A stretch of 64,000 nucleotides of DNA from an uncultured Parabacteroides sp. (lineage in GTDB: Bacteria > Bacteroidota > Bacteroidia > Bacteroidales > Tannerellaceae), in assembly GCA_944325355.1 (NCBI GenBank), contig CALUZS010000008.1, forward strand, positions 1 through 64,000, written 5' to 3'. Positions 1-7,834 of the stretch are shown here, piece by piece. The notes beneath the pieces were generated by a model, which saw only the letters and a list, made by a program, of their open reading frames with translations, did not search any database and was not told the DNA's origin. The translations under genes were made by a program, and so were the position numbers. Each line of letters starts with the position of its first letter. The first letter of the stretch is position 1.

Positions 1-71
1 TCTTTAGCTCAGTTGGCCAGAGCACGTGATTTGTAATCTCGGGGTCGTTGGTTCGAATCCGACAAGAGGCT
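1..71 (+). tRNA. tRNA-Thr (anticodon TGT), 5' end cut by window edge
   Basis: The sequence folds as a tRNA. The D arm is GCTC..GAGC, the anticodon loop is TTTGTAA (anticodon TGT, reads ACA), and the T arm is GTTGG/CCGAC. The 3' acceptor strand AAGAGGC is followed by discriminator T. The matching 5' acceptor strand would be GCCTCTT, but only TCTT is present, so the first three bases lie before the window. The anticodon stem CGTGA/TCTCG has one T-T mismatch in the middle. CCA is not encoded. A terminator hairpin follows closely. Confidence 0.93.
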
Positions 72-81
72 CAAAAAGAAG

Positions 82-119
82 AACCGGGTAAAGCTTAACA
101 GACTTTATCCGGTTTTTCT
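82..119 (+). terminator. Rho-independent terminator after tRNA-Thr
   Basis: AACCGGGTAAAG (82-93) pairs with CTTTATCCGGTT (103-114) with one G-T pair, and a T run follows. It lies 10 bases after the tRNA. Confidence 0.85.
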
Positions 120-200
120 TTTATATATTACTGTCACCGGCATGCAATCATGCATTGGGTTCCACAGTTATAAGACATTCTTTAATTTATATATAAGACA

Positions 201-234
201 AAAGGGCAAGGTTTTCACAAACCTTGCCCTTTTA
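201..234 (-). terminator. Terminator of the first small secreted protein gene
   Basis: GGGCAAGG pairs with CCTTGCCC around a short loop and is flanked by A and T runs, so it could work on both strands. It lies just downstream of the minus-strand gene ending at 272. A diverged copy is found after the paralogous gene at 965-990. Confidence 0.8.
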
Positions 235-271
235 TCTTATCGAAACTTACAAATAGCTTGAATCTGTTTTC

Positions 272-763
272 TTACCATTCCGGCATTGGAGGTTGTCCGT
301 TATCAAACTGAGGTCTTTCCCTCTGTGGACGATTGTTCGGTCTCATTCCTTGATTTGGGAACGGATTGAACAATTTTTCCAATTGCTCGCCGTTTAAAAA
401 TTCTGCAAACTGCTCATAATATTTTTCTTTTACGTCGATTGCAGCACGTTGTATTACAAAATTCTTTTTCACCTGTTCTTTTACTTCTGCATCCGTACGT
501 TCAGATTTCTTTCCGGCTGCTTGCCAATCGGGACGGCATTTGGACAATTCTTCAAAATATTCCTTATAGAGGGGAGCAAATTTCTCTTTAGTCTCATCAT
601 CTAGTTTCAACGTTTTTTGCAGGCGTTTTATCTGCATTTCTGCGATTTCTTCTGTAGTCGGAGCCTTGCGGTCTCCCTTTCTTGACTCATTTTGAGCATA
701 CATCCAATTACTGCTGCAAAGTACCACAGCCAACATCATAATGAATAAACGACACTTTTTCAT
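272..763 (-). CDS. Small secreted helical protein, copy 1 (Spy/CpxP- or DUF4890-like)
   Basis: 163 residues. The N-terminus is a signal peptide (MKKCRLFIMMLAVVL, probable cleavage after YAQ near residue 24). The mature part is short, highly charged and predicted helical, with a motif of the type LQKTLKLDDETKEKF that resembles periplasmic stress proteins of the Spy/CpxP kind. This is inferred from character, not from a database match. The tail is rich in Pro, Arg, Asn and Gln and ends MPEW. It is a paralogue of the gene at 1098-1523: signal peptide coding DNA, leader, promoter and terminator are all duplicated. An ECF-type promoter at 853-882 suggests control by an envelope-stress or similar ECF sigma factor. 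No sigma or anti-sigma gene is in the window. Confidence 0.8.
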   Translation of the reverse strand: MKKCRLFIMMLAVVLCSSNWMYAQNESRKGDRKAPTTEEIAEMQIKRLQKTLKLDDETKEKFAPLYKEYFEELSKCRPDWQAAGKKSERTDAEVKEQVKKNFVIQRAAIDVKEKYYEQFAEFLNGEQLEKLFNPFPNQGMRPNNRPQRERPQFDNGQPPMPEW

Positions 764-852
764 CTTTCCAAAATTTTAAATTACAACTTTTATAAAAATC
801 AGTCCAGTCTCCACAGGTACCATCAAGAGACCTTTTCAAACATCTTTCATTA

Positions 853-882
853 TTAAGACAACACCAAAATGAAAAGGTTTAA
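853..882 (-). promoter_or_regulatory. ECF-sigma-type promoter of copy 1
   Basis: Read on the minus strand: TTAAACC (876-882), 16 bases, then GTCTTAA (853-859). An AAC-type -35 element and a GTC-type -10 element are typical of ECF sigma factors. Both elements and the 16-base spacing are repeated exactly in front of copy 2. Confidence 0.65.
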
Positions 883-964
883 TGTTTCCGCACAAAAAAA
901 CTTCGCCTTTTCGGATAACTTTTCTTACGGGCAACAAGCCTGCCATAATATATATACAACATGA

Positions 965-990
965 GGGCAAAGTTTTCTCAAACATTGCCC
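965..990 (-). terminator. Terminator of the second small secreted protein gene
   Basis: GGGCAAAGTTT (965-975) pairs with AAACATTGCCC (980-990) with one mismatch. It is a diverged copy of the 201-234 hairpin and sits in the same place relative to its gene. Confidence 0.6.
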
Positions 991-1097
991 CCACTTTTAT
1001 CGAAAATTACAAAATAGCTTGAATTGCCTTTTTAGTTATTCCGGCATGAACGATTGCCAATTTCCAACGTAAGGATTTTTCCTTACGGACAGTCGTT

Positions 1098-1523
1098 CTA
1101 CCTTGCAAATTGAGTTGTAAACGGATTGAACAACTGCTCCAATTGCTCTCCATTCAGAAATTCTGCAAACATTTCATAATACTTAGCCTGTACGTCGATT
1201 GCTGCACGCTCTGCCACAAAACTTTTCTTAATTTGTGATTTTATCTTTTTATCCGAACGAGTAGCATTATTATCTGCAGATTTCCATTTTGGATAACAAT
1301 CCGACAGTTCTTCATAATATTTCTTATACAGCGAAGCGAACTTCTCTTTAGCATTGTCGTCAAGTTTCAACGTTTCTTGTAAACGGGTCATCTGCGTTTC
1401 TGCCATTTCTTCCATCGTCGGAGCTTTTAAGTTGCCATTTTCCGATGCTGCTTGAGCATCCATCAAATTACCGCTGCAAAGTACCACAGCCAACATCATA
1501 ATGAATAAACGACACTTTTTCAT
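1098..1523 (-). CDS. Small secreted helical protein, copy 2 (C-terminus frameshifted)
   Basis: 141 residues, paralogue of 272-763. The start at 1523 is chosen because it gives the same signal peptide (MKKCRLFIMMLAVVLCS) and matches copy 1; a longer frame to 1673 would read through the promoter and leader. The core (LDDNAKEKFASLYKKYYEEL and FAEFLNGEQLEQLFNPF) matches copy 1. It then stops early after NPFTTQFAR. DNA further downstream still resembles copy 1's tail: another frame reads ...NWQSFMPE then stop at 1036, against copy 1's ...MPEW. A single-base indel near the NPF motif would explain this, so the protein is probably truncated rather than a different family. It has its own ECF-type promoter and terminator. 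Confidence 0.75.
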   Translation of the reverse strand: MKKCRLFIMMLAVVLCSGNLMDAQAASENGNLKAPTMEEMAETQMTRLQETLKLDDNAKEKFASLYKKYYEELSDCYPKWKSADNNATRSDKKIKSQIKKSFVAERAAIDVQAKYYEMFAEFLNGEQLEQLFNPFTTQFAR

Positions 1524-1612
1524 CTTTCCTAAAATTTTAATTACACATTTATAAAATTCATTTCGACCTCCACAGGTACCATCAAGAGGTTCTCTCAATT
1601 GTCTTTGTATCT

Positions 1613-1642
1613 TTAAGACAACACCCCTACATAAAGGTTTAA
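1613..1642 (-). promoter_or_regulatory. ECF-sigma-type promoter of copy 2
   Basis: On the minus strand TTAAACC (1636-1642), 16 bases, GTCTTAA (1613-1619). It is identical in elements and spacing to the promoter at 853-882, while the spacer sequence differs. Confidence 0.65.
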
Positions 1643-1652
1643 TGTTTTCACG

Positions 1653-1691
1653 AAAAAAAATAGGAATACACAATTTTTATGTATTCCTATT
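1653..1691 (-). terminator. Terminator after manA
   Basis: AATAGGAATACA (1659-1670) pairs perfectly with TGTATTCCTATT (1680-1691). On the minus strand it is followed by eight Ts. It separates manA from the ECF-controlled gene. Confidence 0.88.
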
Positions 1692-1708
1692 CCTTATTTT
1701 CTCTTTTT

Positions 1709-2695
1709 TTACGGTTGTGTATCCCCGATATATGTCTCCAAGAATTTCGCGTTAGGAGAAGGCTTCAACGTCACTCGTTTCGTATCCGCCGGGAGCAACA
1801 CTGTCTGCCCCTGATGGACCACCAAATCATTTCCTTTGTCATCGGAAATGGATGCTTCCCCCTCCATGCAAATATAAACGACAAAAGAATCGAGCGTCTC
1901 AAAATCCCGCTCAACAACTTCATCGATATTGAACAGGTTTGTCGTAAAATACCGGCATTCGGCCAACGAAACCTGCGCATTCTTCTTCGGCACATAGGGC
2001 GTCCTGTAATCAGGATACACCGTATAGTCGATGGCATCTTTTGCCAATTCGGTATGCAATTCGCGAGGTTTGCCATCTGCACCTTTCCTGTTGTAATCGT
2101 AAATACGGTATGTGATGTTACTTGTCTGCTGTATCTCGGCAATGAAGCAACCGGCGCCAATGGCATGGACGCGACCTGCCGGCAAGAAAAACACGTCTCC
2201 TGCTTTAACATCATACCGTTTTAATACATCCATAATTGTATTATCCTGCACACGCCTTACATACTCATCAGCATCTATCTGCTGCGAGAAGCCGGAATAC
2301 AACGTAGCTTTCTCGGAAGCTTTAATAACGTACCACATTTCCGTTTTCCCGAAAGAACCGTGGCGCTTTTTCGCCAACTCATCATCCGGATGAACCTGGA
2401 TAGACAAATTATCGCGTGCATCGATAAATTTTATCAAAAGAGGAAAAGTCGTTCCAAAACGCTCCATGACCTGCTTACCCACCAATTGGGGGCCATACGT
2501 CTTTATCAGTTCATCCAACGATTTTCCTGCCAATTCACCATTTGCAACTACCGAATAGTTGCCTTCCACATGAGAAAGCTCCCAACTTTCCCCAATTTCG
2601 TCACGAGTCTCTTTCAATCCTTTAAACGGACAAATTTCCGAACCACCCCAAATCACACTTTTAAGTATCGGTTCAAATGTCAATGGATACAACAT
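1709..2695 (-). CDS. manA: Mannose-6-phosphate isomerase, class I
   Basis: 328 residues. It interconverts mannose 6-phosphate and fructose 6-phosphate in the cytoplasm, linking glycolysis to GDP-mannose and mannose use. The zinc-site motifs of the cupin-type family are visible: LSIQVHPDD (Gln and His), GKTEMWYV (Glu) and AGRVHAIGAG (His), followed by IQQTSNITYRIYDYNR, typical of short bacterial type I enzymes. Length is normal for the short bacterial form. It lies 50 bases after glgB on the same strand and ends at a strong terminator, so the two are probably cotranscribed. Confidence 0.93.
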   Translation of the reverse strand: MLYPLTFEPILKSVIWGGSEICPFKGLKETRDEIGESWELSHVEGNYSVVANGELAGKSLDELIKTYGPQLVGKQVMERFGTTFPLLIKFIDARDNLSIQVHPDDELAKKRHGSFGKTEMWYVIKASEKATLYSGFSQQIDADEYVRRVQDNTIMDVLKRYDVKAGDVFFLPAGRVHAIGAGCFIAEIQQTSNITYRIYDYNRKGADGKPRELHTELAKDAIDYTVYPDYRTPYVPKKNAQVSLAECRYFTTNLFNIDEVVERDFETLDSFVVYICMEGEASISDDKGNDLVVHQGQTVLLPADTKRVTLKPSPNAKFLETYIGDTQP

Positions 2696-2745
2696 AATTC
2701 ACTTTGTTTATTTTTAATTTTAACGATTAAATTCCAGCGTCCGGC

Positions 2746-4770
2746 TCACTCATCCTCTCTTTCAAGCACCATTGCCGTTCGAGCCGGAATATATAATTTC
2801 AGCCATTCTTTCTTCGCACTCTTATACAGTTCGTCGTATTGCGTAAAATGGCAGACTGAGTCATCAGACAACCCGAAGCCGCCAAATTCAGACGAATCGG
2901 TATTCAATATCACCTTATATTTGCCCGGCGGGACCAACAAACCGTAATCGGTAAACGATTGTGTCGGATTGAAGTTAAACACGAACAACAGTTTCGACCT
3001 CCGGTATGCCAATACCTGATCTCCGTCGTTATCCCAAACCTTTTCAAGCTTCGTCCGAGGAAAGTTACGGACACTCTTTAACACATGAAGCATTTCCTTA
3101 TCAAAATCGCCCAAGAAATGGTATTTCAAATCGTGGTTATCGACCAGGCTCCACTGTCGCCGTGCATATTTATACGACCAGCCATTTCCTTCCCTCGGGA
3201 AATCAATCCATTCCGGATGACCAAACTCGTTACCCATGAAGTTCAAGTATCCGCCGTTCATCGTAGAAGCCGTCACTAAACGAATCATCTTATGCAGCGC
3301 CATCCCACGCTCTACCATAAAATCATGATCGTCTTTCTGCATGTGCCAATACATATTGGCATCAATCAACCGGAAAATAATGGTTTTATCGCCCACCAAT
3401 GCCTGATCATGGCTCTCCGCATAACTAATGGTTTTCTCTTCTGCCCGGCGATTGGTCGTTTCCCACCAGATAGAGGATGGCTTCCACTCCTCGTCTTTCT
3501 TTTCTTTAATCATCTTTATCCAATAATCAGGAATGTTCATTGCCATACGGTAATCGAAACCATATCCGCCATCTTCAATCTTGGCTGCCAATCCAGGCAT
3601 ACCGCTTACCTCCTCCGCAATCGTTATCGCCGAAGGATTCACTTCATGTATCAATTTATTGGCAAGCGTCAGATAGGCGATAGCATCACCATCCTGGTTA
3701 CCGTTATAATAATCTTCATAACTGCAGAAAGCTTCGCCCAAACCGTGGCTATAATAAAGCATGGAAGTGACACCATCGAAACGGAATCCGTCAAATTTAT
3801 ACTCCTCTAACCAAAATTTGCAGTTGGAAAGGAGAAAATGCAAAACTTCATTCTTCCCATAATCGAAGCACAGGGAATCCCATGCCGGATGTTCCCGACG
3901 GTTGTTGCCATGAAAGTAAAGGTTGTAAGAGCCGTCGAATCTTCCTAATCCTTCTACTTCGTTCTTGACTGCATGGCTGTGCACGATATCCATAATCACC
4001 GCCAATCCCAAGCGATGCGCTTCGTCGATTAGCTGCTTCAGCTCATCCGGCGTGCCGAAACGTGAGGATGCAGCAAAAAAGCTGCTCACGTGATAACCGA
4101 AAGAACCGTAATAAGGATGTTCCTGTATCGCCATAATTTGGATAGCATTATACCCGTCGGCGACGACACGGGGCAAAACATTTTTCCGGAACTCGTTGTA
4201 TGTTCCGATTCTCTCCTCTTCGGACGCCATGCCCACATGGCATTCGTATATCAGCAACGGCGATGTTTTCGGTTTAAATTTATGAATTTTAAACTTATAC
4301 GGATGTTGAGGATTCCATACCTGTGCACTGAATATTTTTGAATTTTCGTCTTGCACGACACGGCGTATCCATGCCGGGATACGTTCTCCGGCGCCGCCAT
4401 TCCATTCAACCCAAAGTTTGAACAAATCCCCGTGGTGTAATGAATCCTCCTTCAAACAAATTTCCCAAACGCCGCCCGGCAATGCTTTCAACCGGAAAGT
4501 TTCAGTTTTTTTCCACCCGTTAAATGTACCTATCAGATAAATAGCCGTAGCATTTGGTGCCCATTCCCTAAACACCCAGCCTTTCCCTTTTGGCAGTTTA
4601 TGTAAGCCAAAATAGAGATAACCGGAAGCCATCTCCGATAACGAGATCTTTCCCTGGTTGGTTAAACTCCTTTCTTTTTCAAGAACATAATTATACCGCC
4701 CTTCGATTGCCGAGCGATAAGGCTCCAACCATGCGTCATTTTTTATCAATTTCAGGGACATCTTTTCCAT
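2746..4770 (-). CDS. glgB: 1,4-alpha-glucan branching enzyme
   Basis: 674 residues from the ATG at 4770. A frame opening at 4779 would use TTG and is less likely. It forms alpha-1,6 branches in glycogen. An N-terminal CBM48-like region (GKGWVFREWAPNA) is followed by a GH13 barrel: DIVHSHA, DGFRFDGVTSM (nucleophile Asp), TIAEEVSG (acid/base Glu) and AESHDQ. The C-terminal beta domain contains FNFNPTQSF. The layout is closer to the eukaryote-like branching enzymes common in Bacteroidetes than to E. coli GlgB. A TATCTTTG -7 box lies 23 bases upstream. It is followed by manA. No glycogen synthase or phosphorylase gene is near. Confidence 0.93.
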   Translation of the reverse strand: MEKMSLKLIKNDAWLEPYRSAIEGRYNYVLEKERSLTNQGKISLSEMASGYLYFGLHKLPKGKGWVFREWAPNATAIYLIGTFNGWKKTETFRLKALPGGVWEICLKEDSLHHGDLFKLWVEWNGGAGERIPAWIRRVVQDENSKIFSAQVWNPQHPYKFKIHKFKPKTSPLLIYECHVGMASEEERIGTYNEFRKNVLPRVVADGYNAIQIMAIQEHPYYGSFGYHVSSFFAASSRFGTPDELKQLIDEAHRLGLAVIMDIVHSHAVKNEVEGLGRFDGSYNLYFHGNNRREHPAWDSLCFDYGKNEVLHFLLSNCKFWLEEYKFDGFRFDGVTSMLYYSHGLGEAFCSYEDYYNGNQDGDAIAYLTLANKLIHEVNPSAITIAEEVSGMPGLAAKIEDGGYGFDYRMAMNIPDYWIKMIKEKKDEEWKPSSIWWETTNRRAEEKTISYAESHDQALVGDKTIIFRLIDANMYWHMQKDDHDFMVERGMALHKMIRLVTASTMNGGYLNFMGNEFGHPEWIDFPREGNGWSYKYARRQWSLVDNHDLKYHFLGDFDKEMLHVLKSVRNFPRTKLEKVWDNDGDQVLAYRRSKLLFVFNFNPTQSFTDYGLLVPPGKYKVILNTDSSEFGGFGLSDDSVCHFTQYDELYKSAKKEWLKLYIPARTAMVLEREDE

Positions 4771-4792
4771 AAAATCCAAATTCAGAATTATG

Positions 4793-4800
4793 CAAAGATA
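4793..4800 (-). promoter_or_regulatory. -7 box for glgB-manA
   Basis: TATCTTTG on the minus strand matches the Bacteroidetes primary-sigma -7 element TAnnTTTG. It lies 22 bases before the ATG at 4770 and supports that start. Confidence 0.5.
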
Positions 4801-4862
4801 ATACCTTTCGATATAATAGGGAAAATTTACGCAAGAATTAAGATTTTATACCTGTATATGCC

Positions 4863-4903
4863 AAAAAAGGTTGACAAACACCTTTTCATGCGTCTGCCAA
4901 CCT
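4863..4903 (-). terminator. Terminator after ppdK
   Basis: On the minus strand an AGGTTGGCAGAC-type stem (4892-4903) pairs imperfectly with 4868-4879, then TTTTTT (4863-4868). It lies directly after the ppdK stop. Confidence 0.8.
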
Positions 4904-4925
4904 CTTATATTCCAATGATAAAAAT

Positions 4926-7658
4926 TTACGCTTTCATCAAATCCTCTACCGCAGCCTGCGCCGCTGCAATGCGGGCAATCGGAACGCGGAACGGTGAACA
5001 AGATACATAATTCAACCCCACTTTATGGCAGAACTTCACAGACGAAGGTTCGCCGCCGTGTTCGCCGCAGATACCGCATTTCAAATCCGGACGGATAGCA
5101 CGTCCCTTTTCCGTTGCCATCCGGACTAATTGACCAACACCGTTTTGGTCCAGCACTTGGAATGGGTCGACCTTCAAAATTTTCTTTTCCAGATAAACCG
5201 GGAGGAACGAAGCAATATCGTCACGGGAATAGCCGAAAGTCATCTGTGTCAGGTCGTTTGTTCCAAAAGAGAAGAACTCTGCAGAAGAAGCAATCTTATC
5301 GGCCGTCAACGCTGCCCGAGGAATTTCAATCATAGTCCCCACTTTGAAATCTATCGTGTCCCCCATCTCTTTGAACAGTTCCTCAGCAGCTTTACGGATT
5401 ACTTTCTCTTGAGCCTGGAACTCATACAGAATACCGGTCAAGGGAACCATGATTTCCGGTTTCGCTTCCACGCCCTCTTTCTTCAACTCCAAAGCCGCAC
5501 CCAATATTGCTCGTGTCTGCATCTCCGTAATTTCGGGATAGGTATTTCCCAAACGGCAGCCGCGATGACCAAGCATCGGGTTATGTTCGCACAACGATTC
5601 CACCCGTTTCTGGATATATTGCACCGATACGCCCATCGCCTTCGCCATGTCTTCTTGTCCCTTGATATCGTGCGGGACAAACTCATGCAAAGGAGGGTCC
5701 AACAGACGGACAGTAACCGGGAATCCTGACATAGCCCTGAAGATGCCTTTGAAATCCTCTTTCTGGTAAGGAAGGATTTTATCCAAAGCCTTCTTGCGCC
5801 CTTCCGTATCTTCTGCCAGAATCATTTCGCGCATCGCCTTTATCTTTTCCCCTTCAAAGAACATGTGTTCCGTCCGGCAAAGCCCGATTCCTACAGCTCC
5901 AAAGCTACGCGCAACCTTTGCATCATGGGGCGTATCCGCATTCGTCCGCACCTGCAATTTCGTATATTTGTCGGCAATCCTCATCAATTCCGCAAAATCG
6001 CCGGAAAGTTCCGCTGCCTTTGTTTCCACTTCCCCTTGGTAAACCTCCCCGGATGTGCCATTCAAAGAGATATAATCACCCTCTTTCAAAACGACACCGT
6101 CGATTTCTACCGTCCGTGCTTTATAATCCACATTCAATGCTCCGGCACCGGAAACACAACATTTGCCCATTCCACGGGCAACAACCGCAGCATGCGAAGT
6201 CATCCCTCCACGGGCAGTCAGAATCCCCTCTGCGACTGCCATACCAGCTAAATCTTCCGGCGAAGTCTCTATGCGGACCATCACCACCTTATGACCGTCA
6301 GCGCTCCATTTCGCTGCGTCATCTGCAAAAAATACTATCTGTCCCGTAGCAGCTCCCGGAGAAGCCGGCAAGCCTCGTGTCAGCACATTGGCCCTCTTCA
6401 ATGCCTCTTTATCAAATACAGGATGCAGCAACTCATCCAATTTATTAGGCTCTATCCGGAGCAGCGCTTCCTGCTCGGTTATCATCCCTTGACGAACCAA
6501 ATCCATGGCGATCTTGACCATAGCCGCACCAGTGCGTTTTCCATTACGGGTCTGAAGGAACCAAAGTTTACCTTCCTGAACCGTAAATTCCATATCCTGC
6601 ATATCCCGGTAATGCTGTTCCAGTTTTGTCTGGATAGCATCCAGCTCTTTATAAATCTCAGGCATCGTCTCTTCCATGGAAGGATACTTTGTTTTACGAA
6701 TATCTTCCGTTATGCCGGCACGTTCTGCCCAGCGCCGGGAACCGATTTTCGTTATTTGTTGCGGTGTCCGGATACCGGCAACCACATCTTCGCCCTGCGC
6801 ATTAATCAAGTACTCCCCGTTGAACAAGTCTTCCCCATTTGCGGCGTCGCGCGAGAAGCAGACTCCCGTAGCAGAGGTGTCGCCCATATTTCCGAAAACC
6901 ATAGCCTGAACAGTCACTGCCGTTCCCCATTCTGACGGTATACCCTCCATTTTCCGGTAAAGGATAGCACGCTCGTTCATCCAAGAATTAAACACGGCAC
7001 ATATCGCACCCCACAATTGTTCATAAGCCGATGTCGGAAAGTCCTGTCCGGTTTGCGATTTTACTCTCTTTTTAAAACGAAGCACCAGTTCCTTTAAATC
7101 ATCAACATCCAGCTCGTTGTCCAATTTTACGCCTTTCTTCTCCTTTATTTCTTCAATGATAGCTTCAAAGGGATCGATATCGTCCTTGTTGGTCGGTTTC
7201 ATTCCCAACACCACATCGCCATACATTTGAACGAATCGCCGGTAAGAATCCCATGCAAAACGGGGATTATTCGTTTTGCGCACCAATCCCTCTACAACCT
7301 CATCGTTCAATCCCAAATTTAGAATCGTATCCATCATGCCCGGCATCGAAGCTCGTGCGCCGGAACGGACAGAAACAAGAAGAGGGTTTTCCGTATCGCC
7401 GAATTTCGAATTCATAAGCTTTTCGATATTCGCAATAGATTTTTCCACTTCATCTTTCAGCAAAGCGACAACTTTCTCTTTACCGATTTCATAGTATTCC
7501 GTACAAACTTCTGTTGTAATTGTAAATCCAGGAGGCACTGGAACTCCTATCAAATTCATTTCCGCAAGATTTGCGCCTTTTCCACCCAGAAGATTCCTCA
7601 TATCAGCTCTACCTTCTGCATTTCCATTTCCAAATGTGTAAACTCTTTTTTTATCCAT
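4926..7658 (-). CDS. ppdK: Pyruvate, phosphate dikinase
   Basis: 910 residues, normal for the family. It interconverts pyruvate + ATP + phosphate and phosphoenolpyruvate + AMP + pyrophosphate, in glycolysis or gluconeogenesis of anaerobes. The N-terminal ATP-grasp region starts GGKGANLAEM. The phosphohistidine domain contains GGMTSHAAVVARGMG (phosphorylated His). The C-terminal PEP/pyruvate barrel contains IEIPRAAL, FGTNDLTQM and KCGICGEHGG (catalytic Cys). It is monocistronic: a -7 box lies upstream, a terminator downstream, and rlmD is divergent. Confidence 0.97.
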   Translation of the reverse strand: MDKKRVYTFGNGNAEGRADMRNLLGGKGANLAEMNLIGVPVPPGFTITTEVCTEYYEIGKEKVVALLKDEVEKSIANIEKLMNSKFGDTENPLLVSVRSGARASMPGMMDTILNLGLNDEVVEGLVRKTNNPRFAWDSYRRFVQMYGDVVLGMKPTNKDDIDPFEAIIEEIKEKKGVKLDNELDVDDLKELVLRFKKRVKSQTGQDFPTSAYEQLWGAICAVFNSWMNERAILYRKMEGIPSEWGTAVTVQAMVFGNMGDTSATGVCFSRDAANGEDLFNGEYLINAQGEDVVAGIRTPQQITKIGSRRWAERAGITEDIRKTKYPSMEETMPEIYKELDAIQTKLEQHYRDMQDMEFTVQEGKLWFLQTRNGKRTGAAMVKIAMDLVRQGMITEQEALLRIEPNKLDELLHPVFDKEALKRANVLTRGLPASPGAATGQIVFFADDAAKWSADGHKVVMVRIETSPEDLAGMAVAEGILTARGGMTSHAAVVARGMGKCCVSGAGALNVDYKARTVEIDGVVLKEGDYISLNGTSGEVYQGEVETKAAELSGDFAELMRIADKYTKLQVRTNADTPHDAKVARSFGAVGIGLCRTEHMFFEGEKIKAMREMILAEDTEGRKKALDKILPYQKEDFKGIFRAMSGFPVTVRLLDPPLHEFVPHDIKGQEDMAKAMGVSVQYIQKRVESLCEHNPMLGHRGCRLGNTYPEITEMQTRAILGAALELKKEGVEAKPEIMVPLTGILYEFQAQEKVIRKAAEELFKEMGDTIDFKVGTMIEIPRAALTADKIASSAEFFSFGTNDLTQMTFGYSRDDIASFLPVYLEKKILKVDPFQVLDQNGVGQLVRMATEKGRAIRPDLKCGICGEHGGEPSSVKFCHKVGLNYVSCSPFRVPIARIAAAQAAVEDLMKA

Positions 7659-7704
7659 ATTAATTCGGTGTTAGATTCCGTTTTGATTTTCTTCGTCTCT
7701 GTCG

Positions 7705-7712
7705 CAAATATA
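7705..7712 (-). promoter_or_regulatory. -7 box for ppdK
   Basis: TATATTTG on the minus strand, 46 bases before the ppdK ATG, matches TAnnTTTG. No clear -33 TTTG is seen. Confidence 0.5.
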
Positions 7713-7799
7713 TGTTATTTTTAATTTATCTCTTTATTTTTTTAAAGGAATTATTTATGTTTTATAACTACTATTTACGTGACGTCTATTTAAAATGAG

Positions 7800-7807
7800 T
7801 ATATTTG
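7800..7807 (+). promoter_or_regulatory. -7 box for rlmD
   Basis: TATATTTG, 27 bases before the TTG start at 7835. It implies a short leader and limits how far upstream the start can be. Confidence 0.5.
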
Positions 7808-7834
7808 CATGGCGGAATTTAAATCGGATTAACT

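Larger units (their letters stand above)
764..1097. other. Gene-poor stretch between the two paralogues
   Basis: 334 bases between the paralogues. It contains the leader and ECF-type promoter of copy 1 (764-882), an AT-rich spacer, the terminator of copy 2 (965-990) and the frameshifted remnant of the copy 2 C-terminal tail (1036-1097). No further gene is seen. Confidence 0.75.
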
